NCBI RefSeq assembly: GCF_030386795.1
Contig: NZ_JANUQM010000003.1
Coordinates: 62,001-126,000 of the forward strand
From: Streptomyces sp. S.PNR 29
GTDB lineage: Bacteria > Actinomycetota > Actinomycetes > Streptomycetales > Streptomycetaceae
DNA: 64,000 nucleotides
Reading direction: 5' to 3'
A program made the position numbers and the translations under genes. The notes under the pieces are model-generated. The model was not told where the DNA came from, made no database searches, and saw nothing but the letters and a program-made list of their open reading frames with translations. The stretch's first letter is position 1, and each line of letters starts with the position of its first letter. Shown piece by piece: positions 25,101 to 33,442 of the stretch.

Positions 25101-26456
25101 TCAGCACAGGGCCACCGCGTCGCCCGGCCCCTGCGGCCAGGCGGCCAGCGGGGTGAAACCACGGTGGCCGCACTCGCCGAAGACCTTGACCGGCGCGCCT
25201 CCCGACAGGGCGACGAGGCGCCACAGGCCCGGGCGGGCGCGGGCGGCCGGGGTGAGCGGGAGCGCCGTGTCCTGGTCGGCGTCCGCCAGCTGCCAGGAGT
25301 CGCCGTCCGGGGTCGGTATCACGCAGTCCAGGGTCACCGGGACCGAGTCCAGCCACGGGTCGTCGCGCAGAGCCTCGCCATAGAGGGCGGCCGCCTCGGC
25401 CGTCGTCACACCCGGCGGTCTGATCGGTGCCGGCGCGGGTGCGGCGAACTGTTCGCCCAGGGCAGCCCTCTGCCGGCCGGCGCCCGGGTACGCGGTCACC
25501 TCCGCCTCCAGGGTCAGCCCGACCGGCAGCGCCAGCTCAGGGGCGCGGCCGGCGGCACCGTAGGAGAGGAGCAGCGCGGTGCGGCCCGACTCGGCGCCGT
25601 AGAGCCATATCCGGCGGGTCGTCAGACGTGTGTCCGCCGTGTCGTACTGGGCGAGGACCAGCCAGCGGTCCCGCACCGGCGGGCCGTCCGCCGACGTGGG
25701 CAGACCGACGCGTGAGCGGACCGTCGCCGCCAGGCCGTCCGGCAGCCGTCCGCGGCGCAGCCAGCCCTGGTCGAGGAGGTGCAGGAGAGCACACTCCTCC
25801 AGCAGCCGCACCGGCCAGCCGGGGCCCGACGACGGGATCGCCCCCAACTCCCTCACCCGAGCGGCCAGCCCGGGCGCTTGGGCATCGACCATGCGGGCCG
25901 CCGTCTCCTCCCACAGCCCGTACCCCGCCTGCTCCGCGCCGGCCAGGCCGCCGCGCAGCAGGTCCACCAGACGCTGCTCCAGCTCCGTCGCCCCCGCGGT
26001 GATCCGCTCGGCCCGGCGCTCCGCTCTGCGCCGTGCCGCCTCCGGATCACCCGACCCGGAGGAGGAACCGGGCGCGCCCGCGGCCCGCTTCTCCTCCGCG
26101 CGCTGACGCCGGCCTGCCATCCACTGCTCGGCCCAGTCCGGTGCCTGTCCCCGCGGCACCGCACCGTCTCCGCCCGCCCACAGCAGCAGCAGCCCGAGCG
26201 CGTGCTTGCACGGGAACTTCCGGCTCGGACAACTGCACTTGTACGCGGGACCCGACGCGTCCGCGATATCGATGACCGTCTGATACGGCTTGCTGCCACT
26301 GCCCTTGCACAGCCCCCACACCGTCCCCTCGTCGGAACTCCCCGCCTCGGACCACGGCCCCGCCGCGCCGAGTTTGCTTCCCGCTTTGCGCGACGCGGCG
26401 TCAGGCGCCAGTGCCAGCACCTGGTCCGCGGTCCAGCGCACCCCCTGCTGAGTCAT
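25101..26456 (-). CDS. SWIM zinc-finger protein
   Basis: 451 residues from ATG at 26456. A SWIM domain is complete: C74-x-C76-x6-C83-x-H85 in YKCSCPSRKFPCKH. SWIM fingers bind DNA or protein and are common in DNA-repair and conflict proteins. The N-terminal ~70 residues (GVRWTADQVLALAPDAASRKAG) precede it; the rest is helical with no enzyme motif. The ATG has no ribosome site; a perfect PafBC-type promoter ends 7 nt upstream, so the mRNA is probably leaderless and damage-inducible. It is divergent from the MoxR gene and followed by DUF5691. Confidence 0.85.
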   Translation of the reverse strand: MTQQGVRWTADQVLALAPDAASRKAGSKLGAAGPWSEAGSSDEGTVWGLCKGSGSKPYQTVIDIADASGPAYKCSCPSRKFPCKHALGLLLLWAGGDGAVPRGQAPDWAEQWMAGRRQRAEEKRAAGAPGSSSGSGDPEAARRRAERRAERITAGATELEQRLVDLLRGGLAGAEQAGYGLWEETAARMVDAQAPGLAARVRELGAIPSSGPGWPVRLLEECALLHLLDQGWLRRGRLPDGLAATVRSRVGLPTSADGPPVRDRWLVLAQYDTADTRLTTRRIWLYGAESGRTALLLSYGAAGRAPELALPVGLTLEAEVTAYPGAGRQRAALGEQFAAPAPAPIRPPGVTTAEAAALYGEALRDDPWLDSVPVTLDCVIPTPDGDSWQLADADQDTALPLTPAARARPGLWRLVALSGGAPVKVFGECGHRGFTPLAAWPQGPGDAVALC

Positions 26457-26463
26457 GCCAACG

Positions 26464-26486
26464 AAGGTAGATCCCACCACTGACAA
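26464..26486 (-). promoter_or_regulatory. PafBC/RecA-NDp type promoter for SWIM gene
   Basis: On the minus strand TTGTCAGTG (26486-26478), an 8-bp spacer, then TACCTT (26469-26464): an exact match to the actinobacterial DNA-damage promoter pattern TTGTCRGTG-N8-TANNNT. The -10 ends 7 nt before the SWIM ATG. Confidence 0.75.
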
Positions 26487-26535
26487 TCGGTCCGACGAGC
26501 GGCCTCGCGAGAGCGTTTTTGCAGGTCAGCACGGA

Positions 26536-26558
26536 TTGTCAGTGGCGTGGTGCACGGT
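26536..26558 (+). promoter_or_regulatory. PafBC/RecA-NDp-like promoter for MoxR arm
   Basis: TTGTCAGTG (26536-26544), 8 bp, then CACGGT (26553-26558), one base off TANNNT at the first position. With the divergent copy it forms a 12-bp perfect inverted repeat (CCACTGACAATC 26477-26488 and its complement 26534-26545). Confidence 0.6.
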
Positions 26559-26601
26559 GGATACCAGATCCGAACCGGCCGAGCTGGAGGGGGAATCAGC
26601 C

Positions 26602-27732
26602 ATGCCTGTGTCCGTTGAACCGACGTCCGTGGGACCGAGCGAGAGGGAGCTGCCCGAGGAGTTGCGGCCGCACGCCGAGGACGCCTTCGCCCACGAACTC
26701 GCCGCGCTGGCCGCGCAGGACGACCGACCGCGCCCGGACCGCTGGAAGCTGTCCCCGTGGGCCGTCGCGACGTACCTGCTCGGCGGCACACTGCCGGACG
26801 GCACGGTGATCACACCGAAGTACGTGGGCCCGCGCCGCATCGTGGAGGTCGCCGTCACCACGCTCGCCACCGACCGCGCCCTGCTCCTGCTCGGCGTGCC
26901 CGGCACGGCCAAGACGTGGGTGTCCGAGCATCTGGCCGCGGCGGTCAGCGGCGACTCCACGCTGCTGGTGCAGGGCACGGCCGGCACACCGGAGGAGGCG
27001 ATCCGCTACGGCTGGAACTACGCGCAGCTGCTCGCCCACGGTCCCAGCCGGGACGCCCTCGTGCCCAGCCCGGTCATGCGGGCCATGGCGGAGGGCATGA
27101 CGGCCCGCGTCGAGGAGCTGACCCGCATTCCGGCCGACGTGCAGGACACGCTCATCACCATCCTGTCGGAGAAGACGCTGCCGATACCAGAGCTGGGCCA
27201 GGAGGTACAGGCGGTCCGCGGCTTCAACCTGATCGCCACGGCCAACGACCGTGACCGAGGGGTCAACGACCTGTCCAGCGCCCTGCGCCGCCGCTTCAAC
27301 ACCGTCGTGCTGCCGCTGCCGGAGAGCGCCGACGCCGAGGTCGACATCGTCTCGCGCCGCGTCGACCAGATCGGCCGCTCCCTGGACCTGCCGGCCGCGC
27401 CCGACGGGATCGACGAGATCCGTCGCGTCGTCACCGTCTTCCGCGAGCTGCGTGACGGGGTGACGTCCGACGGGCGTACGAAGCTGAAGTCGCCGAGCGG
27501 CACCCTGTCGACGGCCGAGGCGATCTCCGTCGTCACCAACGGACTCGCGCTCGCGGCCCACTTCGGTGACGGCGTGCTGGGGCCGAGCGATGTCGCCGCG
27601 GGCATCCTCGGCGCCGTCGTCCGCGACCCGGCGGCCGACCGTGTGATCTGGCAGGAGTACCTGGAGACGGTCGTCCGTGAGCGCGACGGCTGGAAGGACT
27701 TCTACCGGGCCTGCCGGGAGGTGGGCGCGTGA
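26602..27732 (+). CDS. MoxR-family AAA+ ATPase
   Basis: 376 residues from ATG at 26602 (GGAGG about 11 nt upstream); earlier in-frame codons overlap the damage promoter and are not used. Walker A is GVPGTAKT at 98-105, Walker B and sensor follow (ILSEKTLPIPELG, then FNLIATANDRDRGVNDL and the arginine finger region SALRRRFN). MoxR ATPases work with a VWA protein as a chaperone or remodelling machine, as in RavA-ViaA and NorQ-NorD; the VWA partner is at 30482 in the same operon. It is the first gene of the rightward arm and its stop overlaps the start of a small ORF. Confidence 0.9.
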   Translation: MPVSVEPTSVGPSERELPEELRPHAEDAFAHELAALAAQDDRPRPDRWKLSPWAVATYLLGGTLPDGTVITPKYVGPRRIVEVAVTTLATDRALLLLGVPGTAKTWVSEHLAAAVSGDSTLLVQGTAGTPEEAIRYGWNYAQLLAHGPSRDALVPSPVMRAMAEGMTARVEELTRIPADVQDTLITILSEKTLPIPELGQEVQAVRGFNLIATANDRDRGVNDLSSALRRRFNTVVLPLPESADAEVDIVSRRVDQIGRSLDLPAAPDGIDEIRRVVTVFRELRDGVTSDGRTKLKSPSGTLSTAEAISVVTNGLALAAHFGDGVLGPSDVAAGILGAVVRDPAADRVIWQEYLETVVRERDGWKDFYRACREVGA

Positions 27733-27866
27733 ACACCTCGATGTGGGGCGGAAAGCGCCAGGGAGCGTCGGCCTCCGGCACCGCGGGGCGGGCGGCGCGG
27801 CGGACGAGCGGGGACGAGGAGGCGGGCCGGGCCCGGCGGCGAGGGGGATCATGTGACGGGAGTTGA
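27729..27866 (+). CDS. Possible small coupled ORF (45 aa)
   Basis: GTG at 27729 overlaps the MoxR stop (GTGA) and the frame ends TGA at 27866, 11 bases inside the DUF5682 gene. The product is Arg/Gly-rich and has no domain. The overlaps on both sides allow translational coupling, but such overlaps can arise by chance in high-G+C DNA. Confidence 0.3.
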   Translation: MNTSMWGGKRQGASASGTAGRAARRTSGDEEAGRARRRGGSCDGS

Positions 27867-30333
27867 AAGGACCGGGGGCGGGGCCTTCGACGCGGGGCCG
27901 CTGCTGCTCGGCGTACGGCACCACGGACCGGGGTCGGCGCGGGCGGTGCGGGCCGCGCTGGAGACGGCTCGGCCCCGGGTCGTGCTGATCGAGGGACCGC
28001 CGGAGGCCGACGCGCTGATCCCGCTGGCCGCCGACGAGGAGATGCGGCCGCCGGTCGCCCTTCTCGCCCACGCCGTGGACGAGCCCGGCCGCTCGGCGTT
28101 CTGGCCGCTCGCCGAGTTCTCCCCGGAGTGGGTGGCGATCCGCTGGGCCCTGGACCACGACGTCCCGGCCCGCTTCATCGACCTGCCGGCCACCCACACG
28201 CTGGCGTGGCACAGCCCCTCTGCGCAGAAGGGGCCCGACGATGCCGCGTCCGAGGCGGACGTCCGGGTCGATCCGCTCGCCGTGCTGGCCGAGACCGCCG
28301 GTTACGACGATCCGGAGCGGTGGTGGGAGGACGTCGTCGAGCACCGGGGCGTGGGGGACGGCGACCCGCTCGCGCCGTTCACCGCGCTGGAGGAGGCGAT
28401 GGGAGCACTGCGGGAGACCTGTGGGAGCGGCGGACACGACCGGGACCTCGTGCGGGAGGCCTACATGCGGCTCCAGGTACGGGCGGCGCAACGGGAGTTC
28501 GCCGACCAGGTCGCGGTGGTCTGCGGGGCGTGGCATGTGCCGGCGCTGCGGCGGAAGGCCACCGTCGCCGCCGACAAGGCGCTGCTGAAGGGGCTGCCCA
28601 AGGCCAAAGTGGACATGACGTGGGTGCCGTGGACCCACCGCAGGCTGTCCCGGAGCAGTGGATATGGCGCGGGCATCGACTCGCCGGGGTGGTACGGCCA
28701 TCTGTTCGGTGCGCCGGACCGGCCGGTCGAGCGGTGGCTGACCAAGGTGGCGGGTCTGCTGCGGGAGGAGGACCGGATCGTCTCCTCGGCACACGTCATC
28801 GAGGCGGTGCGGCTGGCCGAGACGCTCGCCGCGATGCGCGGCCGTCCGCTGCCCGGCCTGAGCGAGACGACGGACGCCGTGCGGGCGGTGATGTGCGAGG
28901 GCTCGGACGTGCCGCTGGCGCTGGTGCACGACCGGCTGGTCGTGGGGAACGTGCTGGGGGAGGTGCCGCGGTCGGCGCCCGCCGTGCCCTTGCAGCGCGA
29001 CCTCGCCCGTATCCAGCGGCGGCTGCGCCTCAAGCCGGAGGCGCTGGAGCGTGAGCTGGAGCTCGACCTGCGCAAGGAGACCGACGCCGAGCGCAGCAGG
29101 CTGCTGCACCGGCTGCGGCTGCTCGGCGTCGGCTGGGGCGAGCCGGCCGCCTCGCGGGGGAGCACGGGCACGTTCCGGGAGACGTGGCGGCTGCGCTGGG
29201 AGCCGGAGCTGTCGGTGCGGGTCGCCGAGGCCGGGGTGTGGGGTACGACCGTGCTCGCCGCCGCGACCGCCAAGGTGGAGGCGGACGCCGTCGCCGCGCA
29301 GGGCCTCGTCGAGGTCACCGCGCTCGCCGAGCGCTGCCTGCTGGCGGAACTGCCGGACGCGCTCCCCGCGGTGATGCGGATCCTCGCCGACCGGGCGGCG
29401 CTCGACGCGGACGTCGGCCATCTCGCCCAGGCCCTGCCCGCCCTGGTCCGCTCCCTTCGGTACGGAGACGTGCGCGGCACGGACACCGGAGCGCTGGCTG
29501 AGGTGGCCGCAGGCCTCGCGGAGCGCGTCTTCGTCGGCCTGCCCCCGGCCTGTGCCGCGCTGGACGCGGACGCGGCGGAGGAGGTGCGGCGCCATGTGGA
29601 CGCCGTGCAGGGGGCGGTGGCGCTGCTGAGCGAGGCCGCTGCACCAGTGCAGGCCGTCTCGGGTGACGCCGGCGAGGCGGGGGCGGCCGCTCCGGACGGT
29701 GTCGTCGGTCCCGGGCCGGCCGCCTCGGGGGAGTCCTCGGTGGCCGGGCAGGGCGGTGCGAGGCGGGGAGCCTCACCGGCTTACGACGGCTTGCGTCGCC
29801 GTTGGCAGGCGGTGCTCCGGGTGCTGTCGTCGCGGGACACCGTGCCCGGCGTCATCCGGGGACGTGCCGTGCGGCTCCTGCTGGACGACGGGGAGTTGGC
29901 GCAGGACCAGGCGGCGCGGCTCATGGGGCTGGTGCTGTCACCGGGGACGCCTCCGGCCGACGCGGCAGCCTGGATCGAGGGCTTCGTCGGCGGTGGCTCC
30001 GGCGGCGGGATGCTCCTCGTCCACGACGAGCGGCTGCTCGGGCTGGTCGACGAGTGGCTGAGCGGTGTGCCCGCGGAGGCGTTCACGGACGTGCTGCCGC
30101 TGCTGCGGCGCACCTTCTCGGCGTACGAACCGGGCGTGCGCCGAACGCTGGGGGAACTGGTCCGGCGTGGACCGGGACACCGGGGCACGGTGACCGCCGG
30201 CTCCGGCATACCGGGCTTCGCTCCCGAGCTCGACAGCGAGCGAGCGGACGCGGTGCTGCCGGTGGTGCGGCTGCTGCTGGGGCTGGACGCAGGGGAAGAG
30301 GACATCGACAACAACCTCGTGGGGGTGGCGTGA
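27853..30333 (+). CDS. DUF5682 family protein
   Basis: 826 residues from GTG at 27853. The opening region (LLLGVRHHGPGSARAVRAALETARPRVVLIEGPPEADALIPLA, about residues 17-59) has the HHGPGS motif typical of DUF5682 and TraB-like folds with a possible His/Glu metal or catalytic site, and a later AWHVPAL segment fits that fold. The remainder is helical. It sits between the MoxR ATPase and the VWA gene with stop/start overlaps, so all are made from one mRNA. Function unproven: an effector or substrate adaptor of the MoxR/VWA machine is the best inference. Confidence 0.85.
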   Translation: MTGVERTGGGAFDAGPLLLGVRHHGPGSARAVRAALETARPRVVLIEGPPEADALIPLAADEEMRPPVALLAHAVDEPGRSAFWPLAEFSPEWVAIRWALDHDVPARFIDLPATHTLAWHSPSAQKGPDDAASEADVRVDPLAVLAETAGYDDPERWWEDVVEHRGVGDGDPLAPFTALEEAMGALRETCGSGGHDRDLVREAYMRLQVRAAQREFADQVAVVCGAWHVPALRRKATVAADKALLKGLPKAKVDMTWVPWTHRRLSRSSGYGAGIDSPGWYGHLFGAPDRPVERWLTKVAGLLREEDRIVSSAHVIEAVRLAETLAAMRGRPLPGLSETTDAVRAVMCEGSDVPLALVHDRLVVGNVLGEVPRSAPAVPLQRDLARIQRRLRLKPEALERELELDLRKETDAERSRLLHRLRLLGVGWGEPAASRGSTGTFRETWRLRWEPELSVRVAEAGVWGTTVLAAATAKVEADAVAAQGLVEVTALAERCLLAELPDALPAVMRILADRAALDADVGHLAQALPALVRSLRYGDVRGTDTGALAEVAAGLAERVFVGLPPACAALDADAAEEVRRHVDAVQGAVALLSEAAAPVQAVSGDAGEAGAAAPDGVVGPGPAASGESSVAGQGGARRGASPAYDGLRRRWQAVLRVLSSRDTVPGVIRGRAVRLLLDDGELAQDQAARLMGLVLSPGTPPADAAAWIEGFVGGGSGGGMLLVHDERLLGLVDEWLSGVPAEAFTDVLPLLRRTFSAYEPGVRRTLGELVRRGPGHRGTVTAGSGIPGFAPELDSERADAVLPVVRLLLGLDAGEEDIDNNLVGVA

Positions 30334-30485
30334 TGACGAGCGACTGGCTGAGCGAGCCGGGGGAGAGGGCCGAAACGGTGGACGCCGGGCGGGACGGGCG
30401 CGGGTGCCGGGCGGAAGACGGTCCGACGACGACCGTGCCGGTGATTCCGCTGTGGGAACGGCTCCGTACGGGGGTGCGCGGATGA
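30333..30485 (+). CDS. Small translationally coupled ORF (50 aa)
   Basis: ATG at 30333 overlaps the DUF5682 stop (TGATG), and its own stop overlaps the VWA ATG (ATGA at 30482-30485). The 50-residue product starts MTSDWLSEPG and ends VPVIPLWERLRTGVRG, an amphipathic tail. Double 1- and 4-nt overlaps within an operon argue that it is translated. No family is recognised; it could be a peptide subunit or just a device that hands ribosomes to the VWA start. Confidence 0.5.
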   Translation: MTSDWLSEPGERAETVDAGRDGRGCRAEDGPTTTVPVIPLWERLRTGVRG

Positions 30486-31726
30486 CAACCGGTCCGATGA
30501 CGACCGAGACGACGACGACCGAGACGATGACGACCGGGCCGATGCACCCGGCAGCGGACCCGGCAACGGACCCGGCAACGGACCCGGCACAGGAGCGGCT
30601 GCGGCGCTGGCGGCTCGTGCTGGGCGGTGACGCGGCCGACGGCACCGGGTGTGCGCTGTCCGGGCAGGACGCCGCGATGGACGGAGCGCTCGGCGCGCTG
30701 TACGGAAGGGGGGACAAGCCGCAGGCGGGGCGGGACCGTTCGGCGGGGCTGGGCGCCTCGGCGCCGTCCGTCGCGCGGTGGCTGGGGGACATCCGGACGT
30801 ACTTCCCGTCGTCCGTCGTGCAGGTCATGCAGCGGGACGCCATCGACCGGCTCGGGCTGGCCACGCTGCTGCTGGAGCCCGAGATGCTGGAGGCGGTGGA
30901 GGCCGACGTGCACCTGGTCGGCACGTTGCTGTCGCTGAACAAGGCGATGCCGGAGACGACGAAGGAGACGGCACGGGCCGTGGTGCGCAAGGTCGTCGAG
31001 GACCTGGAGAAGCGGCTCGCCACCCGTACCCGGGCCACCCTCACCGGTGCGCTCGACCGCAGCGCCCGTGTCAACCGGCCCCGTCACCACGACATCGACT
31101 GGAACCGCACGAGCGCGGCCAACCTCAAGCACTACCTGCCGGAATACCGGACGGTCGTGCCGGAGCGGCTCATCGGCTACGGGCGGGCGTCCCGGTCCGT
31201 GAAGAAGGAGGTCATTCTCTGCATCGACCAGTCGGGCTCGATGGCGGCGTCCGTGGTGTACGCGTCCGTGTTCGGGGCGGTGCTGGCGTCCATGCGGTCG
31301 ATCAGCACCCGGCTCGTCGTCTTCGACACGGCGGTCGTCGACCTCACCGACCAGCTCGACGACCCGGTGGACGTGCTCTTCGGCACCCAGCTCGGCGGCG
31401 GCACGGACATCAACCGGGCGCTGGCGTACTGCCAGTCGCAGATCACCCGGCCCACGGAGACGGTGGTCGTGCTGATCAGCGACCTCTATGAAGGGGGGAT
31501 ACGCGACGAGATGCTGAAGCGGGTGGCGGCGATGAAGGCGTCGGGGGTGCAGTTCGTGACGCTGCTGGCGCTGTCGGACGAGGGGGCGCCCGCCTACGAC
31601 CGGGAGCACGCGGCCGCGCTCGCCGCGTTGGGGGCACCGGCGTTCGCCTGTACGCCCGACCTGTTCCCGGAGGTGATGGCGGCGGCGATCGAGAAGCGAC
31701 CGCTTCCGATACCGGACGCCGCGTGA
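30482..31726 (+). CDS. VWA (von Willebrand factor A) domain protein, MoxR partner
   Basis: 414 residues from ATG at 30482. The N-terminus is a short Thr/Met repeat (MTTGPMTTETTTTETMTTGP) followed by ADPATDPATDPA. A helical middle part precedes the C-terminal VWA domain with a complete MIDAS: D249-x-S251-x-S253 in IDQSGSMAAS, the Thr in GGGTDINRAL and the Asp in LISDLYEGG. CoxE/ViaA-like VWA proteins bind a metal and act with MoxR ATPases. It is the last gene of the rightward arm. Confidence 0.92.
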   Translation: MTTGPMTTETTTTETMTTGPMHPAADPATDPATDPAQERLRRWRLVLGGDAADGTGCALSGQDAAMDGALGALYGRGDKPQAGRDRSAGLGASAPSVARWLGDIRTYFPSSVVQVMQRDAIDRLGLATLLLEPEMLEAVEADVHLVGTLLSLNKAMPETTKETARAVVRKVVEDLEKRLATRTRATLTGALDRSARVNRPRHHDIDWNRTSAANLKHYLPEYRTVVPERLIGYGRASRSVKKEVILCIDQSGSMAASVVYASVFGAVLASMRSISTRLVVFDTAVVDLTDQLDDPVDVLFGTQLGGGTDINRALAYCQSQITRPTETVVVLISDLYEGGIRDEMLKRVAAMKASGVQFVTLLALSDEGAPAYDREHAAALAALGAPAFACTPDLFPEVMAAAIEKRPLPIPDAA

Positions 31727-32013
31727 CATGGGTCACCGGACACGCCGTCATGTTCCCGCACGACAGGGCGCGGAGCGCACAACGCGGGCGCGACACGGCA
31801 GGAAACGGGACGCCCGGGCGACCGTTCGCTGACGATTTGTCGACCCGTCATCGTCTGACTTCGCCCAGCAAAGCGGACATGACTACCCATCGGTAACGGG
31901 GGGCTTGCGTAACCTCAGGAGTCACATGCAAGGATCGTCGCCTCAGAAGCGGTGCGTCGCGCTCCGCTCGTGACGCGTCATCCGTTCCGCCGCACGGGAG
32001 GAACCTCCCCCTC

Positions 32014-33201
32014 TTGATCTGGCCAGTAGCCCTGTCCGGTGCCGCTCTGCGCGTGATGCGTACGGCGGCCGGGCGGCGTGCGCTCCAGCTGGTGCTGCTG
32101 GTGGGCGGGGTGTTCGCGCTCGGGGTGCTCTGTGGGGAGCAGGCGCATGCGGCCGAGAGGGCTCCGTCGGCGACCTCCGTGGAGGTGGCGTCGTCGGCAT
32201 CGGCGCTCGACGCGGACGGCGTACGGGTGGTGACCACCGGTTCGGCCGGTTCGGCCGTTACCGCCGGTGCGGCCGGGCGGCTGGGGGACACCACGGCCGA
32301 CCCGGCATCCGCCGACGTTGCCGGGACCGGCGCCTCCAAGGCAGACGCTTCCGAAGGCAAGGCCCCCGAGGCGGACGCTTCTGGGGCCGATGCTTCTGGG
32401 ACTGACGCTTCTGGGACCGATGCTTCTGAGACCAGTGCTTCTGGGACCGACGCTTCCGGCGCCGACGTCCCCACGGTAGGCAAGGGCGACGAGCACGGCA
32501 CGCTCACCGGCGGTACGCGTCCGTCTCCGGTTGCCCCCGGCCGGGTCCTCCGACCGGTGACCGACCGCGCCATCCGTTCGGTGGACCCGGGCTCCTCGGA
32601 CGTCCGAGTCGTGCGGCCGGCAGGTGACCTGGCCAGGTCCGTGACCGAAGGGCTCGCGGAGGCGGTGCGCTCGCTGCCGTCCCTGCCCGGTTCCCCGTCG
32701 GCGGGGCTGCCGGGTCTGCCGACGCTCCCCGGCGAGCCCACGCTCCCGGGAGCCCCGGGACTGCCCGGCCTGCCCTCACCGCCCGCCCTCCCCTCACCCC
32801 CCGGGCAACCGCTGCCCACGCCGGTCACCCCGGCCCCGCATCCGGGCTCCGAGGCCGCGCCGTCGGCCGACGGGCACGCCTCCGCCGGACGTGCCGGCGC
32901 GGCGGCGGCGATGGTCGCGTACGGGCCGCTCGCCGGTGGCGTACCGGACGCGCCGCACGCGCACGGACGTCGTGCCGCGTCCAGCGGGCACGCCCCCGCT
33001 CACCAGGCGCCCCCCGGTTATCCGAACGGCGCCCTGTGCAACGGCGCGGCGGTCGACAACGGCACGCCGCGGCACGGCGACGGACACGCCGTCACCTCGG
33101 GCCACCGGGCGCCGCTGACGCTGGTGCGCGGCGCCGCGGTGCGTGCCGACGCGGCCGAGACCCGGGACCGGTACCGGGACATTCCCGTCTTCCCCGCCTA
33201 G
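32014..33201 (+). CDS. Low-complexity exported protein
   Basis: 395 residues from TTG at 32014, with GGGAGGAA 11 nt upstream; no better start exists. A hydrophobic segment (residues ~25-48, LQLVLLVGGVFALGVLCGEQAHA) with an A-x-A site indicates Sec export. Afterwards the protein is disordered: an Ala/Ser/Thr/Asp-rich zone with six pentapeptide units of the DASGT type (DNA repeat 32374-32463), then Pro/Gly/Leu zones (LPGSPSAGLPGLPTLPGEP) and a His-rich tail. No enzyme motif. It precedes another repetitive secreted protein, so a surface or spore-coat role is possible but unproven. Confidence 0.65.
   Translation: MIWPVALSGAALRVMRTAAGRRALQLVLLVGGVFALGVLCGEQAHAAERAPSATSVEVASSASALDADGVRVVTTGSAGSAVTAGAAGRLGDTTADPASADVAGTGASKADASEGKAPEADASGADASGTDASGTDASETSASGTDASGADVPTVGKGDEHGTLTGGTRPSPVAPGRVLRPVTDRAIRSVDPGSSDVRVVRPAGDLARSVTEGLAEAVRSLPSLPGSPSAGLPGLPTLPGEPTLPGAPGLPGLPSPPALPSPPGQPLPTPVTPAPHPGSEAAPSADGHASAGRAGAAAAMVAYGPLAGGVPDAPHAHGRRAASSGHAPAHQAPPGYPNGALCNGAAVDNGTPRHGDGHAVTSGHRAPLTLVRGAAVRADAAETRDRYRDIPVFPA
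32374..32463 (+). repeat. Six 15-bp tandem repeats in coding sequence
   Basis: Six units of the form GAYGCTTCTGGGACC, with small changes, encode DASGT-like pentapeptides. The T-ending codons (GCT, TCT) contrast with the G/C-ending codons of the flanks, which suggests recent repeat expansion. Confidence 0.85.
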
Positions 33202-33442
33202 GGCAGGCCTTCCCCCGCTCTGGACCTGCCGCGCGGGGGCGGAACAGGTCTGCCCGCCCGTCCGGACACCCCTCCCTCCTCCGGACGGAAGCCGCCGGGG
33301 CCGTGTATCCACATCCGCCAGTCCCTGACTCCCGGACATACACCTGCCCCGACGCCGGAAATGTCTCCAAGCTCTCCGAAGTCCCGGAACTCCACGCAAA
33401 AGGAGCCCCGGAACTCCCAGGATCTAAGGATCTGACGCACGC

